NCBI RefSeq assembly: GCF_001894825.1
Contig: NZ_BCWY01000049.1
Span: forward strand, 1-64,000
Length of the DNA: 64,000 bases
Direction of reading: 5' to 3'
From: Rhodococcus jostii NBRC 16295
GTDB taxonomy: Bacteria > Actinomycetota > Actinomycetes > Mycobacteriales > Mycobacteriaceae
Part shown: positions 59,564-64,000 of the stretch, piece after piece
How positions within the stretch are numbered: the first letter of the stretch is position 1
Layout: the number at the start of each line of letters is the position of its first letter
The notes under the pieces: generated by a model
What the model saw: the letters and a program-made list of their open reading frames with translations, nothing else
The model's database searches: none
What the model was told of the DNA's origin: nothing
Position numbers and translations under genes: made by a program

Positions 59564-60724
59564 TTAAGAAGTACTCACAGCTCGCCAGGTGGAAACCGCC
59601 GCGGTACCCAGCAGGCCGCCGGTGATCACGAAGATCGACGACGTGCCCGCGACCCCGGCCGCGGCGCCCGCGGCCAGCGGAATCAGGACCTGCCCGAGCC
59701 GGTTGCCGGTCAGCCGCAGCGACAACGCGGCCGCCCGGTTCGCGGCGGTGACGAGTCCGGCCACCCACGTCATGGTCAGCGGTTGGCCGATGCCCCAGAA
59801 GAATCCGGCCACGACGAGGAGCAGCGCCATCCCGACCGGGTCGGACACGAACGGCAGCAGCGCGGTGGGCAGCGCCGAGCACAGCGTGGCCGAGATCAGC
59901 AGTCTGCGCCGCGGCACCCGGGTGAGCAGCCACGGGAGGAACGCGCGCGACACGATGGACGCCGCGGTGCGTGCGGTCAGCAGCAACGTCACCAGGAGGA
60001 CGCTGAAACCGAACTCGTGCCCGAGCACCGGGAGATACGCGACGACGACGTCGACCGATGCCAGCACGATCAGACTGCTGAATACCGCAGGCCGCATCCC
60101 GGTCGTCGAGATCATGCTGAACACGGACTGCCGGTCGCCGGGCGACGGCGACTCCGCGGTCTGCGGGCGTTCGCGAATCGGCCAGGCGAACGGGATCGCG
60201 GCCAGCGACACCACACCCATCACCGTCAACGCGAGAGTGGTCTGGACGACGCCGCCTCCCGAGCTGCCCGCCGCGATCAGACCGACGAGCGGGACGCCGA
60301 CGGCCTGTCCCATCGAGACGCCGAGCGTCAATCCGGCGAACCCCCGGTCCAGTTCACCCGGTGGGGAGAGGAGCGTGATGAACCCCTGTCCGGCGACGGT
60401 CACGAGGATCTGCCCGAACCCGAGGACGACGTTGCCCAGCGCGAGGACGATCAGGTCGCCGCTCGCCGCGATCACCAGAACACCCAGCGCCGTCAGCAGC
60501 ACACCGGTCCGCAGGACCGCGGCGGCGTGCCGCCGGTCCACGGCGCGTCCGATCCGGACCGCGACGAGGAGGGGCGCCAGCGAGAACAGGGCAGTGACGA
60601 CGCCGATCGTGACAGCGTCGCCGCCGAGCGCGAGAACGCGGTAGGAAACGAGCACGCGGACAGCGTGATAGACGGCCTGGAGGAGAGCAGTGGCGATGCA
60701 GACATTGGGGAACCAGTGCTTCAC
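59564..60724 (-). CDS. MFS exporter-like transporter
   Basis: A 386-residue MFS protein with 12 membrane segments. The loop between helices 2 and 3 reads GRAVDRRHAAAVLRTG, a variant of the MFS motif A, and SPPGELDRGFAGLTLGVSMGQAVGVPLVG fits helix 5 of drug-exporter types. Substrate unknown. Its TAA stop codon lies within the TTAA target duplicated by the IS1380 insertion, so the insertion left the reading frame complete but removed the gene's terminator hairpin. It follows the lipoprotein gene by 4 bp on the same strand. Confidence 0.85.
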   Translation of the reverse strand: MKHWFPNVCIATALLQAVYHAVRVLVSYRVLALGGDAVTIGVVTALFSLAPLLVAVRIGRAVDRRHAAAVLRTGVLLTALGVLVIAASGDLIVLALGNVVLGFGQILVTVAGQGFITLLSPPGELDRGFAGLTLGVSMGQAVGVPLVGLIAAGSSGGGVVQTTLALTVMGVVSLAAIPFAWPIRERPQTAESPSPGDRQSVFSMISTTGMRPAVFSSLIVLASVDVVVAYLPVLGHEFGFSVLLVTLLLTARTAASIVSRAFLPWLLTRVPRRRLLISATLCSALPTALLPFVSDPVGMALLLVVAGFFWGIGQPLTMTWVAGLVTAANRAAALSLRLTGNRLGQVLIPLAAGAAAGVAGTSSIFVITGGLLGTAAVSTWRAVSTS

Positions 60725-60728
60725 CAGG

Positions 60729-61211
60729 TCACCCGTTGATCACCTGGCGATTGCCGAGTGGCGCCTGCAACTGGACCTCGAGGGTGCCGAACACCGCGAC
60801 GAGGATGCACATCTTGTCGGCCGCCTCCGGCAGTGTGCCGGTGCGCAGCGAGATCGTGACGGTGGTGTCCGTCTCGGCGACCGTCGCGTCGGCGCCGTAA
60901 CACTCCGGGGTTCCGGTGACGAAGTGGATTGCCACCTTGTTGCCGTCCGCGCGCGACCACGACTCGAACGGTGTCGGATTGGCCCGGACGATGTCGGGGC
61001 GTGGTTCGAAGACGGTGCCGAACTCGTCGCCGGGCACTTCGGAGGGAATGGGCATCCCCGAGGACGGGTTGGTGGGACTCGGATCGACTGCGGACGCGAT
61101 CTCCGGGGGAATCGTCGGTTCGTCGGTGCTCGAACCGGACCCGCATCCGGCGAGGGCGAGGCAGGCCAGCACTGCGAGGGCGATTACGCGCATAAGCCAC
61201 GGTAACCTCAT
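60729..61211 (-). CDS. Putative lipoprotein
   Basis: A 160-residue exported lipoprotein. The signal peptide ends in the lipobox LALAGC (Cys near 23), followed by a Ser/Pro/Thr-rich linker and a small folded domain with two Cys (TPECYGAD and DKMCIL) that may form a disulfide. I took ATG 61211 because it overlaps the stop of the upstream permease gene as ATGA; ATG 61193 is possible. No known domain is recognised. Confidence 0.8.
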   Translation of the reverse strand: MRLPWLMRVIALAVLACLALAGCGSGSSTDEPTIPPEIASAVDPSPTNPSSGMPIPSEVPGDEFGTVFEPRPDIVRANPTPFESWSRADGNKVAIHFVTGTPECYGADATVAETDTTVTISLRTGTLPEAADKMCILVAVFGTLEVQLQAPLGNRQVING

Positions 61212-62137
61212 CCCGCGAGCAGGCCGGAGACCAGCGCAATCCCCGGAATCGCAGCCAAAGTCGTGACGAACGCGGTGTCGCGGGCCAGCACCGTTCCCAC
61301 CCCGTACCGGCTGGCGTACACGAAGACGTTCTGCGCCGTCGGCAGTGTCGCCACCACCACGATGGCGAACAGTTCGTGGCCGTCGAGCCCGAGCAGGTAC
61401 CGCGCCATCAGGTAGGCCAACACCGGCTGCACGACGATCTTCAGCACCGACGCCAGCGCGACGTCCCGCCGCGGACTGGTCCCCTTCTCCAGCACCCGCA
61501 CCCCGTACAGCGAGATGCCGAACGCCAGCAGCGCACCCGGCACCGACGCGCCGCCCATGAGCCGGAACGGCTGCATCAGTGCCTCGGGTGGTGTCCAGCC
61601 GACGAGTGCGATCAGCAGTCCCGCGGCGCCCGCCACGACGATCGGGTTCTTGAACGGCGCTGTGACCGTCTCGAGCCGTGAGGCGCCGCGCCGGAGCGTC
61701 GTGACGTCGAGGATGGTGAGGGCGATCGGGGAGTACGCGATGATCTGGAACAGCAGCAGCGGAGCCACGAACGAGGCGTCGCCGAGCACGAAGACGGCGA
61801 TGGGAATGCCGAGATTCGCGGAGTTCACGTACGACGCCGACAGCGCGCCGATCGTCAGTTCCGGAAGGGACCTGCGTAGCCACACCTTCGCGACCACCAT
61901 GTACAGTGCGCCGACCGTCAAAGCCGTGGCCGACGCGACGGCCAGGGTGGGCGAGAAAATCACGGAGAGGTCGGACGATGCGAGCGAATCGAACAGCAGC
62001 GCCGGTGTGGCGACGAAGAACACCAGCCTGCCCAGGACGGATTCGCCCTCCGCGCCCAGCGTCCCGCGCCGGCCGAGAATGTAGCCGATCGCGATGATCA
62101 CGAATATGACGGTGAATCCCGCAACCACTCCCGACAC
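61208..62137 (-). CDS. AEC-family permease (auxin efflux carrier-like)
   Basis: A 309-residue permease with about ten membrane segments in two halves. The segments VNSANLGIPIAVFVLGD and VVATLPTAQNVFVYASRYG are the paired conserved motifs of the AEC/bile-acid-arsenite-riboflavin superfamily. The start is uncertain: GTG 62137 lies 11 bases after GAGGAGG; TTG 62179 would add 14 residues. It is coupled to the lipoprotein gene by a 4-bp overlap. Substrate unknown, probably a carboxylate or small metabolite. Confidence 0.85.
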   Translation of the reverse strand: MSGVVAGFTVIFVIIAIGYILGRRGTLGAEGESVLGRLVFFVATPALLFDSLASSDLSVIFSPTLAVASATALTVGALYMVVAKVWLRRSLPELTIGALSASYVNSANLGIPIAVFVLGDASFVAPLLLFQIIAYSPIALTILDVTTLRRGASRLETVTAPFKNPIVVAGAAGLLIALVGWTPPEALMQPFRLMGGASVPGALLAFGISLYGVRVLEKGTSPRRDVALASVLKIVVQPVLAYLMARYLLGLDGHELFAIVVVATLPTAQNVFVYASRYGVGTVLARDTAFVTTLAAIPGIALVSGLLAG

Positions 62138-62278
62138 GCTGCGGGGCACCTCCTCGACAGGTCGGCCTCGTGTCGGCAAACCTTCCGAAGTCTAGTGCCC
62201 GGCGTTCGGGTGGGTGACAATTGCCTCCGGTCGGGGAGACCGTCTGCACGCGCGTTCCGCCGTGCCCGAGGAGCCGCA

Positions 62279-63331
62279 ATGCTGCGTCGAACGACCGTCT
62301 TCTGTGCGCTGCTCTGCGCCTGGACCCTCGCCTGGGGTGCGGCCCCGGTGGCGTCGGCGCTGGCCCCGCCGTCGAGTGGCGACCCGCACCTGATCGCCCT
62401 CGCCGGGCAGGTCCTCGGACGTAGCTACCGCGAGAACGTGAGCGTCGCGTACATCGACGCGTCCGGCACCCGGTTCGCGAACTTCGGGGCGACCGAAGAC
62501 ACCGACTTCGAGATCGGTTCCGTCACCAAGACGTTCACCGCCGAACTGTTCGTCGACGCCGTCGGCCGGGGCGAGGTGCGGGAAGACACGAAGGTCGGGG
62601 ACCTGCTGCCGCTGCAGGGTGCACCGGTCGGCGACGTGACGTTGCTCGAACTCGCATCCCACACGTCCGGGCTGTCGCAGTTCCCGATGAGCACCGACAC
62701 CGTGCTGGCTGTCGGGCACTGGATGGTCGCGTCCAACCCGTTCACCTACGACCGTGACACCCTGCTGCAGCAACTGCAGTCGGCGCCGCTCACGACCCGC
62801 GGCGTGTACTCGTACTCGACCGTCGGCTTCGCGTTGCTCGGCCAGGCGCTGGCCGCGGCCGCGCACACCGACTACCCGTCGCTGCTCCGCGAGCGCATGC
62901 TCGTCCCGCTCGGACTGTCGCAGTCGTGGATGCCGCTCACCACCGCCGACCTGCCCGCGGACGTGACCCGCGGGTTCGACGTCCTGCACAGGTCGCAGGA
63001 CCCGTGGCCGCTCGACGCGTACGCCCCTGCCGGCGGGTTGCGGTCCACGGCGAACGACATGTCGCGGTACGTCCGGGCGCTCCTCGACGGCATCGTCCCC
63101 GGGAGCACGGCCATGGACGCGCGCTGGATCGGCGACAACTATCGTGCGCTGACGTGGTCGATCGTCCCGTTCGAAGGCCGCGACTACACACTGCACGGCG
63201 GTGCGACGGGCGGCTTCCAGTGCACCGTCGTCCTCGACCGCGAGAACGATCGCGGGCTCGTCATCCTCACCGACACCATCGGCGGACTCGAGCAGCAGGG
63301 TCTGGAGATCCTCGCCCACACCCCCATGTGA
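62279..63331 (+). CDS. Secreted serine beta-lactamase-like hydrolase
   Basis: A 350-residue class C beta-lactamase/penicillin-binding-protein-like serine hydrolase. A signal peptide (MLRRTTVFCALLCAWTLAWG, cleavage near residue 28) is followed by the SxxK motif in EIGSVTKTF (Ser near 80), the YxN-type motif as YSYSTVG (Tyr near 180, with Ser in the Asn position) and a HGG motif (LHGGATGGF, near 305). The start follows GAGGAG six bases upstream. It may be an esterase or D-aminopeptidase rather than a true beta-lactamase. A hairpin follows its stop. Confidence 0.88.
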   Translation: MLRRTTVFCALLCAWTLAWGAAPVASALAPPSSGDPHLIALAGQVLGRSYRENVSVAYIDASGTRFANFGATEDTDFEIGSVTKTFTAELFVDAVGRGEVREDTKVGDLLPLQGAPVGDVTLLELASHTSGLSQFPMSTDTVLAVGHWMVASNPFTYDRDTLLQQLQSAPLTTRGVYSYSTVGFALLGQALAAAAHTDYPSLLRERMLVPLGLSQSWMPLTTADLPADVTRGFDVLHRSQDPWPLDAYAPAGGLRSTANDMSRYVRALLDGIVPGSTAMDARWIGDNYRALTWSIVPFEGRDYTLHGGATGGFQCTVVLDRENDRGLVILTDTIGGLEQQGLEILAHTPM

Positions 63332-63370
63332 GTGTTTTCGCGTCCCGGGGCACGCATTGCCACTCACGTG
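63325..63370. terminator. Probable terminator after the serine hydrolase gene
   Basis: CATGTGAGTG (63325-63334) pairs with CACTCACGTG (63361-63370) with one G-U pair. The 26-base loop makes it a moderate candidate. The stop codon is inside the left arm. Confidence 0.5.
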
Positions 63371-63411
63371 CCCGGGTACCCCCAATGGGTATGTCCGGTT
63401 ACAGTGGTGGC

Positions 63412-63801
63412 GTGGAGACGGCAGCAGTGCGGAGGCGCACACTCGTGGCGCGCGCGGCTTTGCTACTCACTCTCGCCGCCGGTGTGCTCCTGATGCACAG
63501 CCTGATCGCCCCGACCGCGATCGCCGCGACACATGAGCAGCCCTCGATCACCGCGTCGCACACCGAAGACCCCCACGACTGCGGTGGTGACGGCTGCGAG
63601 CAACCGCACCTCACCGGACATCAGTGCGCCGGCGTGATCGTGGTCGTCGTAGCGCTGACGTCGGTGATGTTGCTGTGGTGGCATGCGGGGGATCCCGTGG
63701 CGCGACGGTCGCGGGTGAGTGTCGACCGCGTGCAGTCGGGCCGCGGACCACCATCGTGGACGGTGTTGTCGCTGGCCGAACTCTCGATTCTGCGGGTGTG
63801 A
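63412..63801 (+). CDS. DUF6153-like small membrane protein
   Basis: A 129-residue protein with two membrane segments (about 8-30 and 60-82) and a His/Cys-containing outside loop between them (ASHTEDPHDCGGDGCEQPHLTGHQC), which could bind metal. The C-terminal LAELSILRV matches the end of DUF6153 proteins. GTG 63412 lies seven bases after a -10-like TACAGT, so it is probably leaderless; ATGs at 63385 and 63391 are alternatives. DUF6153 genes commonly precede DUF305 lipoprotein genes, and a lipoprotein gene follows here. Confidence 0.7.
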   Translation: METAAVRRRTLVARAALLLTLAAGVLLMHSLIAPTAIAATHEQPSITASHTEDPHDCGGDGCEQPHLTGHQCAGVIVVVVALTSVMLLWWHAGDPVARRSRVSVDRVQSGRGPPSWTVLSLAELSILRV

Positions 63802-63804
63802 CGG

Positions 63805-63835
63805 GGAGCCCGGGGCCGTGTGCCCCGGCGGCTCC
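63805..63835. terminator. GC-rich hairpin after the DUF6153-like gene
   Basis: GGAGCC-CGGGGC (63805-63816) pairs with GCCCCG (63822-63827) and GGCTCC (63830-63835), with a two-base bulge and a five-base loop. It may reduce, rather than stop, transcription into the following lipoprotein gene. Confidence 0.5.
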
Positions 63836-63873
63836 GACTGTCATATTCCGAATTTGATCTCGAGGAGTTCCTC

Positions 63874-64000
63874 ATGCGTACCACCAAGACTGCCCTGATC
63901 GCCGCCGCGGCAGGCGCCGTTCTCGTCCTCGCCGGCTGCAGCACCGGCGCGTCCGACTCGTCCGCCGCACCGTCGACGCCCACGACGTCCGCGGCCGAAT
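63874..64000 (+). CDS. Lipoprotein, N-terminal part only (probable DUF305 protein)
   Basis: Forty-two residues are visible before the window ends. MRTTKTALIAAAAGAVLVLAG-C has a clear lipobox (LAGC, Cys near 22) and is followed by a Ser/Thr/Ala/Pro linker. GAGGAG precedes the ATG. The identity as DUF305 rests only on its position after a DUF6153-like gene; the domain itself is outside the window. Confidence 0.6.
   Translation, partial: MRTTKTALIAAAAGAVLVLAGCSTGASDSSAAPSTPTTSAAE

Noticed and set aside
1-64000. CRISPR arrays, rRNA and tRNA genes
   Set aside because: I found no regularly spaced direct repeats with unique spacers and no rRNA or tRNA sequence I could recognise.

Overview
The window is high-GC actinobacterial chromosome, most likely Rhodococcus (R. 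jostii/opacus type). The left half follows the gene order known from Mycobacterium tuberculosis Rv0946c-Rv0959 (pgi, chorismate mutase, uvrD1, M23 peptidase, sucC, sucD, the Rv0954-like membrane protein, perM, purN, purH, then the MoxR/VWA pair), several genes look leaderless, and the right half carries a putrescine oxidase of the rhodococcal type. Species assignment is inference.

Layout. 1-30.4 kb is mostly core: an acyltransferase-like fragment, an ApbE-like gene, pgi, a succinate-semialdehyde dehydrogenase, chorismate mutase, a solo TnpB element, uvrD, an M23 peptidase, a membrane protein, sucCD, an IMPACT protein, two membrane proteins, purN-purH, a small STAS-like gene with a structured leader, a DUF559 gene bracketed by palindromic repeats, an N-acetylmuramoyl-L-alanine amidase, hydrolase and membrane genes, an HxlR/VOC/DoxX group and a AAA ATPase-VWA operon. 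30.4-55.4 kb is a nitrogen and polyamine catabolism region: agmatine deiminase, N-carbamoylputrescine amidase, TetR regulators, APC and MFS transporters, two aldehyde dehydrogenases, copper amine oxidase, GABA aminotransferase, two YtcJ-type amidohydrolases, a PucR regulator, putrescine oxidase and an NAD-type glutamate dehydrogenase. 55.4-59.6 kb is an insertion-sequence cluster: a large IS607-type TnpB with a decayed recombinase, followed by a decayed IS1380 copy. 59.6-64 kb holds an MFS exporter, a lipoprotein, an AEC permease, a serine hydrolase and a DUF6153/lipoprotein pair.

How genes work together. The polyamine genes form a continuous route: agmatine to N-carbamoylputrescine (AguA), to putrescine (AguB), to 4-aminobutanal (putrescine oxidase), to GABA (PatD), to succinic semialdehyde (GabT), to succinate (GabD-like). 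Glutamate dehydrogenase next to putrescine oxidase could regenerate 2-oxoglutarate. A 17-bp operator (AACGAAT-n3-ATTCGTT) occurs between aguB and a TetR gene and twice more, in degenerate form, between an MFS transporter and pucR, 16.6 kb away, linking both loci to one regulator.

The most striking observation is upstream of chorismate mutase. The 210-nt leader on the minus strand has the parts of a ribosome-mediated transcription attenuator: short leader ORFs rich in Trp/Phe/Tyr codons, mutually exclusive hairpins with an 8-bp antiterminator pairing, and a strong intrinsic terminator. The 3' end of the solo TnpB gene lies directly upstream of this leader.
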